The notes under the pieces are model-generated. The model searched no databases and was not told the origin of the DNA. It saw nothing but the letters and a program-made list of their open reading frames with translations. A DNA stretch of 64,000 nt from NCBI RefSeq assembly GCF_000518605.1, contig NZ_JADX01000005.1:1-64000 (forward strand), written 5' to 3'. The translations under genes and the position numbers were made by a program. The DNA is from Shewanella fidelis ATCC BAA-318 (GTDB taxonomy: Bacteria; Pseudomonadota; Gammaproteobacteria; Enterobacterales; Shewanellaceae). Shown in pieces: positions 10,210 to 18,591 of the stretch (within the stretch, counting starts at the first letter, position 1; each line of letters opens with the position of its first letter).

Positions 10210-11088
10210 ATGGGTAGATTTACAGCGATTATTGTAGCAATCCTGATTGCTATCTCTTTGACTTCAATTTTGGTCGTAAATGAAGGCGAACGCGCAATCG
10301 TTTCTCGATTTGGTAAAGTGCTTAAAGATGATGGTGTGACTCGTGTATACGATCCAGGCCTTCATTTTAAAATCCCTATGCTTGATAAAATTAAGTTTAT
10401 GGATGCAAGGGTGCAGACGCTAGATGGTGCAGCTGACCGCTTTGTTACCTCTGAAAAGAAAGATTTGATGGTTGATTCGTACGTTAAGTGGCGTATTAAA
10501 GATTTCGAACGTTACTACCTTTCTACCAATGGCGGTATTAAGGCTAACGCAGAAACTTTGCTACAGCGTAAAATTAACAACGATCTTCGTACAGAGTTCG
10601 GTCGCCGTACGATTAAAGAAATTGTTTCTGGTAGTCGTGACGAGCTGCAATCTGATGCACTTAAAAATGCCGCAGAGAGCGCAGAAGACTTAGGTGTTGA
10701 AGTGGTTGATGTACGCGTTAAGCAAATCAACTTACCGGCTAACGTAAGTTCTAGTATCTATCAGCGTATGCGTGCAGAGCGTCAGGCTGTGGCTAAAGAG
10801 CATCGTGCTCAAGGTCAAGAGCAAGCGGAAATTATCCGTGCTAAGACTGATGCTAGCGTGACTATTCAAACCGCAGAAGCTGAGCGTAAAGCACTGACTA
10901 CTCGAGGTGAAGGTGATGCAGAAGCGGCTAAGATTTATGCTGACGCATACACAAAAGATCCTGAGTTCTTTAGCTTTATGCGTAGTCTAGATGCTTACAA
11001 AGCAAGCTTCGCAGGCAAGAACGACGTAATGGTACTTGAGCCAGAAAGTGAGTTCTTCAGATATATGAATAGCTCGTCTGGCAAATAG
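10210..11088 (+). CDS. hflC: FtsH protease modulator HflC
   Basis: HflC is the partner of HflK. It has an N-terminal membrane anchor (about residues 5-22) followed by an SPFH domain with NEGERAIVSRFGKV and VVDVRVKQINLPANVSSSIYQRM. The helical region after it (EQAEIIRAKTDASVTIQTAEAERKAL) is the typical coiled segment. The length (292) fits HflC of marine gammaproteobacteria. GGAGGAACTAAGCA ahead of the ATG supplies the ribosome binding site. A strong terminator follows, ending the nnr-hflC run. Confidence 0.95.
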   Translation: MGRFTAIIVAILIAISLTSILVVNEGERAIVSRFGKVLKDDGVTRVYDPGLHFKIPMLDKIKFMDARVQTLDGAADRFVTSEKKDLMVDSYVKWRIKDFERYYLSTNGGIKANAETLLQRKINNDLRTEFGRRTIKEIVSGSRDELQSDALKNAAESAEDLGVEVVDVRVKQINLPANVSSSIYQRMRAERQAVAKEHRAQGQEQAEIIRAKTDASVTIQTAEAERKALTTRGEGDAEAAKIYADAYTKDPEFFSFMRSLDAYKASFAGKNDVMVLEPESEFFRYMNSSSGK

Positions 11089-11110
11089 TCAGAACAAGAT
11101 ACAGTTTTAC

Positions 11111-11143
11111 AAAAGGCCTAACGCTAAGTTAGGCCTTTTTTTT
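11111..11143 (+). terminator. Rho-independent terminator after hflC
   Basis: The 12-bp stem AAAAGGCCTAAC/GTTAGGCCTTTT has a five-base loop and is followed by a run of T. It closes the hfq-hflKC operon. Confidence 0.93.
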
Positions 11144-11496
11144 GTGCAAAGAATTACTAACTTTAATTCCTACCTATTAAGTCAACTATTGCGTTATAGG
11201 CAGTAAAAAAATGATTAACTTTAGCTAAGTTGCTAATTTAGCGAACAATGAATGAAATATTTTGCAATGTTCTGCTACTGATTTTTAACGTTTATGTTGG
11301 TTCTGATGCGGGCTTTTTATGCAAAAGTAGCACTAAAAGCAACATAGTTAACTAAGTTGAGCGTTTTAACTATGATCTGGTTCTAATTTTTGGCTATAAT
11401 GAGCCGCGCTTCAAGTTTAGGATCCAATTTAAGTTCGATTCAACTTAGAAGAAGACAGATAAAACAAAAATTCCAACACTCTCTGGAGACAAGTGG
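11144..11496. other. Intergenic region upstream of petABC
   Basis: This 353-base AT-rich gap follows the hflC terminator and leads to petA. A TATAAT at 11395-11400 is a candidate -10 about 100 bases before petA, but its -35 is poor. No open frame, tRNA or clear operator was found. CTCTGGAG before 11497 is the petA ribosome binding site. Confidence 0.5.
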
Positions 11497-12087
11497 ATGA
11501 GCAATGCGCCAGTCGATACCGGACGTCGCAGATTTCTGACCGCAGCAACCGCCGTAGTTGGTGGTGCAGGTGCCGCAGCTGTAGCGGTTCCGTTTATAAA
11601 GTCATGGAATCCGAGTGCCAAAGCTAAAGCAGCAGGTGCGCCGGTAGAAGTAAATATTAGTAAAATTGAGCCAGGTCAACTTATTCGAGTTGAATGGCGT
11701 GGTAAACCTGTATGGGTTGTTCGCCGTACGCAGGAGATCTTAGATGGTCTGCCAGCAATTGATGGCCAACTTCGCGATCCAGACTCTGTAGAACCACAGC
11801 AGCCTGCATATGCACAGAATACCGTACGTTCAATTAAGGCTGAGTTTTTCATAGCCGTTGGCCTATGTACTCATCTTGGTTGTTCTCCAACTTACCTACC
11901 TGACACCTTTGGTGAGCAAGTAGAAGGTGTCGCTTCTGGCTTCTTCTGTCCTTGTCACGGTTCTAAGTTTGATATGGCTGGTCGCGTGTTCCAAGGTGTT
12001 CCAGCACCATTAAACTTGGTTATCCCACCACATCAATATCTTGATGATAGCACTGTGCTTATTGGTGTTGATAAAGGAGCAGCGTAA
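11497..12087 (+). CDS. petA: Ubiquinol-cytochrome c reductase Rieske iron-sulfur subunit
   Basis: This is the Rieske subunit of the cytochrome bc1 complex, which passes electrons from quinol to cytochrome c1. The N-terminus carries a twin-arginine signal (GRRRFLTA at about 9-16) leading into the single membrane anchor. The [2Fe-2S] cluster motifs are CTHLGC at 124-129 (ligands C124 and H126, disulfide C129) and CPCHGS at 151-156 (ligands C151 and H154, disulfide C153). The length (196) is normal. The stop and the petB start overlap as TAATG. Confidence 0.97.
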   Translation: MSNAPVDTGRRRFLTAATAVVGGAGAAAVAVPFIKSWNPSAKAKAAGAPVEVNISKIEPGQLIRVEWRGKPVWVVRRTQEILDGLPAIDGQLRDPDSVEPQQPAYAQNTVRSIKAEFFIAVGLCTHLGCSPTYLPDTFGEQVEGVASGFFCPCHGSKFDMAGRVFQGVPAPLNLVIPPHQYLDDSTVLIGVDKGAA

Positions 12088-13301
12088 TGGTTAAGAATAT
12101 CGTTAACTGGATTGATGAACGCATTCCCATGACGGCAACCTACAACCGTCATGTTGGTCAATATGCGACACCATCTAACTTTAACTTTTGGTACTTTTTT
12201 GGCTCATTAGCCATGTTAGTACTGGTTAACCAATTACTGACTGGTATTTGGCTAACCATGAACTATGTGCCAACAGCTGAAGGTGCATTTGCATCTATCG
12301 AATACATCATGCGTGATGTTGAGTATGGCTGGTTGCTTAGATATATGCACTCCACCGGGGCCTCGGCCTTCTTTGTGGTTATTTACCTGCATATGTTCCG
12401 CGGTCTTATTTACGGTTCATACCAAAAGCCGAGAGAACTGCTTTGGCTGTTCGGTATGCTCATCTTCCTCGTGTTGATGGCTGAAGCATTTATGGGATAC
12501 TTGCTACCTTGGGGACAAATGTCTTACTGGGGCGCACAGGTAATTATTTCATTGTTTGGTGCAATCCCGGTTATTGGTGATGACCTGACATTGTGGATCC
12601 GTGGTGACTTCGTCGTTTCAGGCGCAACCCTAAACCGCTTCTTTGCTTTGCATGTTATTGCACTGCCTCTAGTACTTGTTGTTTTGGTGTTCTTGCACCT
12701 AATCGCACTACATGAAGTGGGTTCAAATAACCCTGACGGGATCGAAATCAAAAAGAACAAGGATGAAAATGGCTGGCCAAAAGATGGCATTCCATTCCAC
12801 CCTTACTACACAGTAAAAGACATTATGGGCGTCGCTGGCTTCCTAATTGTTTTCTGTTACGTATTGTTCTTTATGCCTGAAGGTGGCGGTTACTTCCTTG
12901 AGAAGCCAAACTTTGAAGCGGCTAACCCAATGAAGACACCAGAGCATATTGCACCGGTTTGGTACTTCACACCGTTTTACGCAATCCTACGTGCTATTCC
13001 TGATAAGTTAATGGGCGTAATAGGCATGGGCTTGGCGATTGGTGTATTGTTTATCTTGCCATGGCTAGACCGTTGTAACGTTAAGTCAATCCGTTACCGC
13101 AGCCTGACTCACAAGTTAAACATCAGTCAGTTTGCTGTTTCATTCTTAGTACTAGGTTACCTAGGTGCGGTTCCAGCGACGCCAGCTTTAACAATCGCTG
13201 CACGTATCTTCACGATAACTTACTTTGGTTTCTTCTTATTCCTATGGATTTACAGTAAGAATGAAAAGACTAAGCCTGTACCAGAGAGGTTGACACACTA
13301 A
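12087..13301 (+). CDS. petB: Cytochrome b subunit of the bc1 complex
   Basis: This multi-helix inner-membrane subunit carries the low- and high-potential b haems and the Qo and Qi quinone sites. Haem-ligand histidines lie in the paired-helix segments YMHSTGASAFFVVIYLHMF and ALHVIALPLVLVVLVFLHLI. The Qo-site region contains WGAQVI and a later PVWYFTPFYAILRAIP segment (the PEWY-equivalent, here PVWY). The 404-residue single-chain form is complete, not split. Both ends overlap their neighbours by one base pair step (TAATG), giving tight coupling with petA and petC. Confidence 0.97.
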   Translation: MVKNIVNWIDERIPMTATYNRHVGQYATPSNFNFWYFFGSLAMLVLVNQLLTGIWLTMNYVPTAEGAFASIEYIMRDVEYGWLLRYMHSTGASAFFVVIYLHMFRGLIYGSYQKPRELLWLFGMLIFLVLMAEAFMGYLLPWGQMSYWGAQVIISLFGAIPVIGDDLTLWIRGDFVVSGATLNRFFALHVIALPLVLVVLVFLHLIALHEVGSNNPDGIEIKKNKDENGWPKDGIPFHPYYTVKDIMGVAGFLIVFCYVLFFMPEGGGYFLEKPNFEAANPMKTPEHIAPVWYFTPFYAILRAIPDKLMGVIGMGLAIGVLFILPWLDRCNVKSIRYRSLTHKLNISQFAVSFLVLGYLGAVPATPALTIAARIFTITYFGFFLFLWIYSKNEKTKPVPERLTH

Positions 13302-13996
13302 TGAAAAAATTATTAATCGCATTAGTTGCATTGGTCCCAACACTGGCTATCGCAGCCGGTGGTGGTGCACCACTTCAAGAAGCCAACATTGATCTGAATG
13401 ATACTGAATCATTACAGCGTGGCTTAGGGCTGTTCCAAGAGAACTGTGCCGGTTGTCATAGTACTCAATACCAGCGTTATGGTCGTGTCGCTGAGGATTT
13501 AAATATCCCTATTGATGAGATGCGTGCCAAGTATCTACCTGAAGGCGCTAAAATCGGTGAGTTGATGGAAAATGCCATTCCTGATGCCGATGCTGCTAAA
13601 TGGTTTGGTGCTGCACCACCGGATCTGACTCTGGTAGCTCGCGTACGTGGTGAAGATTGGATTTACTCATACCTACATGGTTTTTATAAAGATGAAAGCC
13701 GTCCATTTGGTGTGAATAATACTATTTTCCCAATGGTTGGTATGCCGCATGTACTAGAAGGCCTACAAGGTCTTCCAGTTAAACAAGAAGATGGAACTAT
13801 CGTTGCCACAGGTGGCGCGTTATCTGCCGAAGAGTATGACCAAGTGGTTCGTGATATCACAGGCTTCTTAGTATACTCGGGTGACCCTATTAAACTAGAG
13901 CGTGAAAGACTAGGTTGGTGGGTGCTAGGTTTCCTATTTATTTTCTTTATTGTGGCCTACCTCTTAAAGAAAGAGTACTGGAAAGATGTACACTAA
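13301..13996 (+). CDS. petC: Cytochrome c1 subunit of the bc1 complex
   Basis: Cytochrome c1 takes electrons from the Rieske centre and passes them to soluble cytochrome c. A cleavable signal peptide covers about residues 1-19. The c-haem motif CAGCH is at 49-53. The axial Met is likely within FPMVGMPHVL. A C-terminal membrane anchor lies at about 206-223, followed by KKEYWKDVH. The length (231) is typical of the gammaproteobacterial form. It is the last gene of the petABC operon, with a long terminator hairpin after it. Confidence 0.96.
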   Translation: MKKLLIALVALVPTLAIAAGGGAPLQEANIDLNDTESLQRGLGLFQENCAGCHSTQYQRYGRVAEDLNIPIDEMRAKYLPEGAKIGELMENAIPDADAAKWFGAAPPDLTLVARVRGEDWIYSYLHGFYKDESRPFGVNNTIFPMVGMPHVLEGLQGLPVKQEDGTIVATGGALSAEEYDQVVRDITGFLVYSGDPIKLERERLGWWVLGFLFIFFIVAYLLKKEYWKDVH

Positions 13997-14025
13997 CCTA
14001 CAATAAAGGTTAGAATGTATTATCC

Positions 14026-14074
14026 GCAAATTGTAAACGGGGAGCCTTGCTCCTCGTTTACGTTTGCATTTTTT
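14026..14074 (+). terminator. Long terminator hairpin between petC and sspA
   Basis: The arms GTAAACGGGGAGC and GCTCCTCGTTTAC pair over 13 bp with one G-U. The pairing extends outward through GCAAA/TTTGC, and ATTTTTT follows. Only about 30 bases separate it from the sspA start at 14106, so sspA depends on read-through or on a promoter that overlaps the hairpin. Confidence 0.88.
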
Positions 14075-14105
14075 GCTTTTTACTTGTGAATCCCGGAGGG
14101 TATCA

Positions 14106-14735
14106 ATGGCTGTTGCTGCCAATAAACGCTCAATCATGACCCTGTATTCAGGTGCAGACGACCTTTATAGCCATCAAGTACGTATCGTGCTTGCTGAAAA
14201 AGGGGTAACTGTTGATGTTCTGCAAGTTGATCCAAATGAGATCCCTGAAGACTTGATCGAGCTTAACCCGTATAACACAGTGCCAACTTTGGTAGATAGA
14301 GAGCTAGTACTTTATAACTCTCGTATCATTATGGAATACCTAGATGAGCGTTTTCCTCATCCTCCACTAATGCCTGTTTATCCGGTTTCACGTGGTCAAA
14401 CACGTCTATGGATGCACCGTATTGAAGAAGACTGGTATGCACTTGTAGATCGTATCCGTAAAGGTGATCGTGCTGATGCTGCTCGTAAAGAGCTTCAAGA
14501 AGGCTTGACTGCTATTGCACCAATCTTCGGTGAAGTGCCTTACTTCATGAGTGAAGAGTTTGGCTTAGCTGATTGCTACTTAGGCCCGCTATTGTGGCGT
14601 TTACCTGTGCTAGGCATTGAGCTTGATAGCCGTACAGCGAAAGATATTAAAGCTTATATGACACGTCTATTTGATCGTGAATCATTTAAAGCATCTTTGA
14701 CTGAGACTGAGCGCGAAATGCGCATGGGTATCTAA
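14106..14735 (+). CDS. sspA: Stringent starvation protein A
   Basis: SspA has a glutathione-S-transferase fold. It binds RNA polymerase and changes transcription under starvation and acid stress. Residues 1-90 form the thioredoxin-like half (MTLYSGADDLYSHQVRIVLAEKG and YNTVPTLVDRELVLYNSRII), and the rest is the helical GST half. I chose ATG 14106 (209 residues). CGGAGG lies seven bases upstream, and the longer in-frame start at 14064 falls inside the petC terminator. The overlap with sspB (stop TAATG) gives coupled expression, as in other gammaproteobacteria. Confidence 0.95.
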   Translation: MAVAANKRSIMTLYSGADDLYSHQVRIVLAEKGVTVDVLQVDPNEIPEDLIELNPYNTVPTLVDRELVLYNSRIIMEYLDERFPHPPLMPVYPVSRGQTRLWMHRIEEDWYALVDRIRKGDRADAARKELQEGLTAIAPIFGEVPYFMSEEFGLADCYLGPLLWRLPVLGIELDSRTAKDIKAYMTRLFDRESFKASLTETEREMRMGI

Positions 14736-15187
14736 TGAAAGCGCTAACCCCGAACCGTCCATACTTGCTACGGGCTTATTATGATTGGTTGATGGATAAC
14801 CAATTAACGCCCCATGTTGTTGTAGATGCTTATGTGCCTGGCACACAAGTACCACAACAATATGTTAAAGATGGTCAAATTGTGCTTAATATTACTGAAA
14901 GTGCTGTAGGTGGCCTGCAGATCACTAACGAGTTTATTGAGTTCAGCGCGCGTTTTGGTGGCGTTCCTCAACAGGTACTATTACCTATGGCTTCGATAGT
15001 TGCTATCTACGCTAGAGAGAATGGTGCAGGTACTGTCTTTGAGTTAGAAGAAGCTTATCAGCTTGAAGATGATATCCAAGATGAATCAGGCCTTTCTGTA
15101 GTGAAAGAACCGGTTGCTGAAACCGCGACTACTGAGTCAGAAGCCAAAGAGCCTAAGCGTCGCGGTCATCTTACGTTAGTTAAGTAA
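14735..15187 (+). CDS. sspB: ClpXP specificity-enhancing factor SspB
   Basis: SspB tethers ssrA-tagged proteins to ClpXP for degradation. The folded substrate-binding domain spans about residues 5-112 (RPYLLRAYYDWLMDNQLTPHVVVDA, NITESAVGGLQI and FSARFGG). A charged flexible linker follows. The C-terminal tail RRGHLTLVK is the ClpX-binding motif. The length (150) is standard. It shares one base step with sspA. A strong terminator follows, which marks the end of the conserved backbone before the accessory TonB operon. Confidence 0.95.
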   Translation: MKALTPNRPYLLRAYYDWLMDNQLTPHVVVDAYVPGTQVPQQYVKDGQIVLNITESAVGGLQITNEFIEFSARFGGVPQQVLLPMASIVAIYARENGAGTVFELEEAYQLEDDIQDESGLSVVKEPVAETATTESEAKEPKRRGHLTLVK

Positions 15188-15212
15188 GTCGCATTAGCTT
15201 ATTGGATAATTG

Positions 15213-15239
15213 AAAGCCAGTCTATTGACTGGCTTTTTT
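15213..15239 (+). terminator. Terminator after sspB
   Basis: AAAGCCAGTC/GACTGGCTTT forms a 10-bp stem around a TATT loop and is followed by a T run. Confidence 0.92.
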
Positions 15240-15546
15240 GTACCTGAAATTTAATAACTTAATCACTTAATTTCCCACACTATGATCAGATGATACCAAT
15301 TGGTAGTACTTCCCATAGACAAACTATACTAGTCAATCTGTCCCTTTGTGACTATTTGTCTCTTTTGCTTTGTAATTATATGTCGCTATGTCGTAATTGG
15401 TTTTTTATTAGGTGATGACTGTCTAGAGTTCAGCTTTGTAATAACTCGCAACCGCAGAATAAGTCTAAGATACGCGCGAATTTTTGGCTAAATAACATTC
15501 CACAGAAGTTAGCTTGGCCACTACAACGAGCAGATCGGAGTCTTAG
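15240..15546. other. Control region of the TonB/ABC operon
   Basis: This AT-rich gap of about 307 bases leads into the 12-gene unit and must hold its promoter. It contains a perfect 12-base palindrome TACCAATTGGTA (15294-15305). I see no Fur-box-like sequence, no B12-box and no recognisable cobalamin, Moco or haem-responsive riboswitch. CGGAG at 15536-15540 is the ribosome binding site for the first gene. Confidence 0.5.
15294..15305. promoter_or_regulatory. Perfect 12-bp palindrome, candidate operator
   Basis: TACCAATTGGTA lies 240 bases before the TonB-dependent receptor, in the only long gap preceding the operon. The palindrome is exact. The binding protein is unknown, and a 12-mer of this kind could also be chance. 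Confidence 0.3.
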
Positions 15547-17583
15547 GTGATCAGAACAAGAAATACTAAAATCGCAATTATCATCAGCGGCCTACTATCA
15601 AGCCAAGCTGTACTGGCTAACGAAGCTAATGACGTGTTTTCACTTGGTGAAATTGTCGTATCAGAGCAAACCGGTGTTAAAGATATCGCTATCAATAACA
15701 CTATGACTGCAGAGCAGATCGAACTGATTGGCGCAAAAACTGCGGCCGATGCTTTGGATTATGTACCTGGTGTACATGTTGCTCAGTCAAGTAAAGGTGA
15801 GAAGTTCCTGACTATTCAGGGCTTTGAGCAAGATAAAGTGCTTATTTTACTTGACGGTGTGCCATATTACGAAACTAACTATGGTCAGTTAGATCTTAAC
15901 CAAATTCCAGCTAACATCATTGCTAAAATTGATGTGGTAAAAGGCGCATCTTCAGTGCTTTACGGCCCAAATGGCATGGGCGGTGTGGTTAACATTATCA
16001 CTAAGAAAGGCCAAGAAGGTGTTAGTGGTGACATTAACGCTTCATTTGGTCAAATGGGGCAAAACCACCAGGCTGGTTCAATCAGTCTAGGTAAAAATGG
16101 TTTTAGCTTATTTGCTTCAGTTGATCACCGCGGTCGTGATGCGATGCGTATGTCGAATGACTTTGAGCCAGTTCTTTCTGATATTAAAGATAAGTTTGGC
16201 GATCTACCTAAGCAGATGGTGGTTGAAGATGGTGGGGAGCGCGAAAATTCAGCTTACGAATCGACTAATATTTGGGTACGTGGTGGCTATGCTAATGAAA
16301 GTACAGAACTTTTTGCCAGCGTATTTAGCCTAGACTCTGATCGTGAGCTGCCATACAACACTCGCTATAACAAAGTGTTTAGTGATTTTAGTAGCTTTGC
16401 TGATATTTCAGAGTACAAAGATACAGGTATGGATCTAAGTGGTTTACACCGCGTAAATGATTGGCTAACAGTGCGTGCATTAGGTTATTACCACATGCAT
16501 AACGACAGCTACGATTCATATGATAATCCTGACAAAGACCTTAAATTAGCAACCAGTAGCTACAGTGACTACACTGCCGGTGGCGCTTTATTCACTGATA
16601 TGGCATTAGCAGACTGGAATAGCTTAAGCCTGTCTGTTAACTACAAAAATGATGTGCACAAAAAGAAGAATGTTGCCTACGTAGATGTAGACCGTTCTCA
16701 CGGTTATGAGCGCTCTCAGCTTGATACCATCAGTGTTGCAGCCGAAGATACTATGACCTTTGGTGCGCTAAATGTAGTGGCAGGTATTGCTTGGCATAAG
16801 CAAACGATTGTTGAAGACCGTGGTAATGATGCAACACCGGGTGAAGATGGCTCAGATACCTTAGATCCTATGCTAGGTATGAGCTACACCTTTGATAATG
16901 CCGGGCTTGTTTACGGTTCTATCGCGCAAAAAACACGTTTTGCCACTTTCACCGAGATGTTTGACGATACTGGTGCACGTCACGATCTAAAGCCTGAACG
17001 TAATACGAGTTACACCTTAGGCTGGAAAAATGACTTTAGCCATAGTTTGTTAAATAGCATAGATGTGGGTCTGTTCTATCACGATATCAGTGACAAAATT
17101 GTTGAAACCTATCTACCGGATCCGAATGATCCAGGTTGGGATCTTGAAGTTTACCAAAACATTGGTAAGTCAGAGTTTTACGGTATTGAGATCAGCACCT
17201 TAAGTCAGCTGACCGAAAACATCAGTTTATCACTTGATTACACTTATACTCACGCACGTAATAAGAGCGAAAACCGCGACTATGATTATTTCCGTGATAT
17301 TCCAAAAGATTCAGTTACTGCGATTGTTAACTGGTACCAGCCTTGGTTAGATATTGATAGCAACCTACGTGTTCGTTATCGCACTGATATCCTAATCGAT
17401 GAACGCTCACAAGAGTGGGAGTCTGATACTTTAACTATCGATATGGGTATTAAAAAGGCAATCACACCGCAGCTTTCTGCTTATGTGAACCTTAATAACC
17501 TACTTGATGAGTCGCACTACGAAGGATACGGCCAGCCAAACGAAGGTCGTTCTTATGAAGTTGGCGTAAAGTACCGCTTCTAA
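15547..17583 (+). CDS. TonB-dependent outer-membrane receptor
   Basis: This 678-residue outer-membrane gated barrel imports a metal complex or similar ligand. A signal peptide covers about 1-24. A TonB box-like EIVVS is at 35-39. The plug domain follows (about 47-155, with ADALDYVPGVHV, LDGVPYY, IDVVKGASSVLYGPNGMGGVVNIITKKG). A 22-strand-type barrel ends in YEVGVKYRF with the expected C-terminal Phe. The start is GTG with CGGAG upstream. The short 9-base gap to a periplasmic binding protein gene places it at the head of a co-transcribed import system. The barrel gives no substrate identity by eye. The family includes siderophore, haem, cobalamin and other metal-chelate receptors. Confidence 0.93.
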   Translation: MIRTRNTKIAIIISGLLSSQAVLANEANDVFSLGEIVVSEQTGVKDIAINNTMTAEQIELIGAKTAADALDYVPGVHVAQSSKGEKFLTIQGFEQDKVLILLDGVPYYETNYGQLDLNQIPANIIAKIDVVKGASSVLYGPNGMGGVVNIITKKGQEGVSGDINASFGQMGQNHQAGSISLGKNGFSLFASVDHRGRDAMRMSNDFEPVLSDIKDKFGDLPKQMVVEDGGERENSAYESTNIWVRGGYANESTELFASVFSLDSDRELPYNTRYNKVFSDFSSFADISEYKDTGMDLSGLHRVNDWLTVRALGYYHMHNDSYDSYDNPDKDLKLATSSYSDYTAGGALFTDMALADWNSLSLSVNYKNDVHKKKNVAYVDVDRSHGYERSQLDTISVAAEDTMTFGALNVVAGIAWHKQTIVEDRGNDATPGEDGSDTLDPMLGMSYTFDNAGLVYGSIAQKTRFATFTEMFDDTGARHDLKPERNTSYTLGWKNDFSHSLLNSIDVGLFYHDISDKIVETYLPDPNDPGWDLEVYQNIGKSEFYGIEISTLSQLTENISLSLDYTYTHARNKSENRDYDYFRDIPKDSVTAIVNWYQPWLDIDSNLRVRYRTDILIDERSQEWESDTLTIDMGIKKAITPQLSAYVNLNNLLDESHYEGYGQPNEGRSYEVGVKYRF

Positions 17584-17592
17584 GGAATTGGA

Positions 17593-18591
17593 ATGTTAAA
17601 CAGACTATTTAGTGCTGTTGTCATTCTCCTTTGTGGTCTTTCAAGTGTATCGGCGGCGCCGATACACTTGATCGATCAACAAGGCCGTGAGGTTGTGCTT
17701 GAAAAGCCGGCCTCGCGCATTGTGACGACGTTTACCCCTGCAAACCTTTTCTCTCTAAGCCTTGGTCTTGAAGATCAATTGGTCGGTATTGGTGGTAGTA
17801 CCAAGCATTCGCCATTTATCAATCGTATTTTAGGTGAACGAGATCCTTTAGTGATCGGCAGCCGCTCAGCAGGAACTAGCTTAGAAACTATCGTCGCATT
17901 AAAGCCGGATCTGGTTTTAGTTTTTGGTAAAAAAGATGGCTATAGATTGGCAGACCGTCTGACCTCATTAGGTATTGCTTGCTTAGTTATTCAGCCTGAA
18001 AGCTTTAAAGATAGTGAAGTTGTGTTGTCGTTATTAGCAAAAGCAACAGGAACAGAAGACAAGGCGGCCAAGATAGCAGCTGAAAATCAACGTTTAGCTG
18101 AGATTATTGAAACGGGGTTGAAAGGGCTAAGTGATGATCAACGCCTAAGTGCATATTACGCCAATAGTTCTGATCTATACCGTACCGCCAGTGAGCAGAT
18201 GTTTCAACATCAGCTAATGGCCGTTGCAGGTCTTAAAAATGTCGCAACCGGGGTACCGGGCTTTTACCCTAAAGTGAATGCAGAGCAGTTACTACTTTGG
18301 CAGCCGCAACTGCTAGTGCGCGAATCCAATGATTCAACCAAAGTTGATGAGCAACTTAAAAAGTCACTGATGACGCAAATTGCAGAGCTACCGCAAATCA
18401 ACATCCCTAAAGGCAGTTTTTGGGATATGCCATCGCCGATGGCAATGGCAGGTGCGCTGTATCTTGCAACTAAGGCCTATCCGCAACGATTTAAAAACAT
18501 AGACGTAGAAGCCGAAATCGCTCACTACTATCAAGTGGCCTTTGGTGATGCTTGCCTTTCGCCGCTGCAAGAGATGAGCCAATGTTTGTAG
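17593..18591 (+). CDS. Periplasmic binding protein of iron-complex/B12-type ABC importer
   Basis: This class III periplasmic binding protein (BtuF/FhuD/MolA superfamily) has a signal peptide of about 21 residues ending VSAAP. Typical features are the N-lobe start IHLIDQQGREVVLEKPASRIVT, the long inter-lobe helix, and a second lobe with YRTASEQMFQHQLMAVAGLKNV and EQLLLWQPQLLV. The length (332) suits the family. It probably delivers the ligand released by the TonB receptor to the permease encoded next, whose start lies inside its 3' end. Members bind ferric siderophores, haem, cobalamin or molybdate/tungstate, and the ligand here is not resolved. Confidence 0.88.
   Translation: MLNRLFSAVVILLCGLSSVSAAPIHLIDQQGREVVLEKPASRIVTTFTPANLFSLSLGLEDQLVGIGGSTKHSPFINRILGERDPLVIGSRSAGTSLETIVALKPDLVLVFGKKDGYRLADRLTSLGIACLVIQPESFKDSEVVLSLLAKATGTEDKAAKIAAENQRLAEIIETGLKGLSDDQRLSAYYANSSDLYRTASEQMFQHQLMAVAGLKNVATGVPGFYPKVNAEQLLLWQPQLLVRESNDSTKVDEQLKKSLMTQIAELPQINIPKGSFWDMPSPMAMAGALYLATKAYPQRFKNIDVEAEIAHYYQVAFGDACLSPLQEMSQCL

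Noticed and set aside
14064..14105. Longer N-terminus for SspA starting at 14064
   Set aside because: It lies in the petC terminator and lacks a ribosome binding site; ATG 14106 has CGGAGG and matches the family.
15380..15405. Sequence ATTATATGTCGCTATGTCGTAA resembling a ModE operator, which would make the TonB unit a molybdate system
   Set aside because: The resemblance is to the E. coli modA operator as I remember it; the spacing is off and the arms are not properly palindromic. It is too weak to name the ligand.
15188..15546. Possible cobalamin or Moco riboswitch ahead of the TonB receptor
   Set aside because: No B12-box or other conserved riboswitch core could be found; scattered short matches such as GCCACT are not enough.
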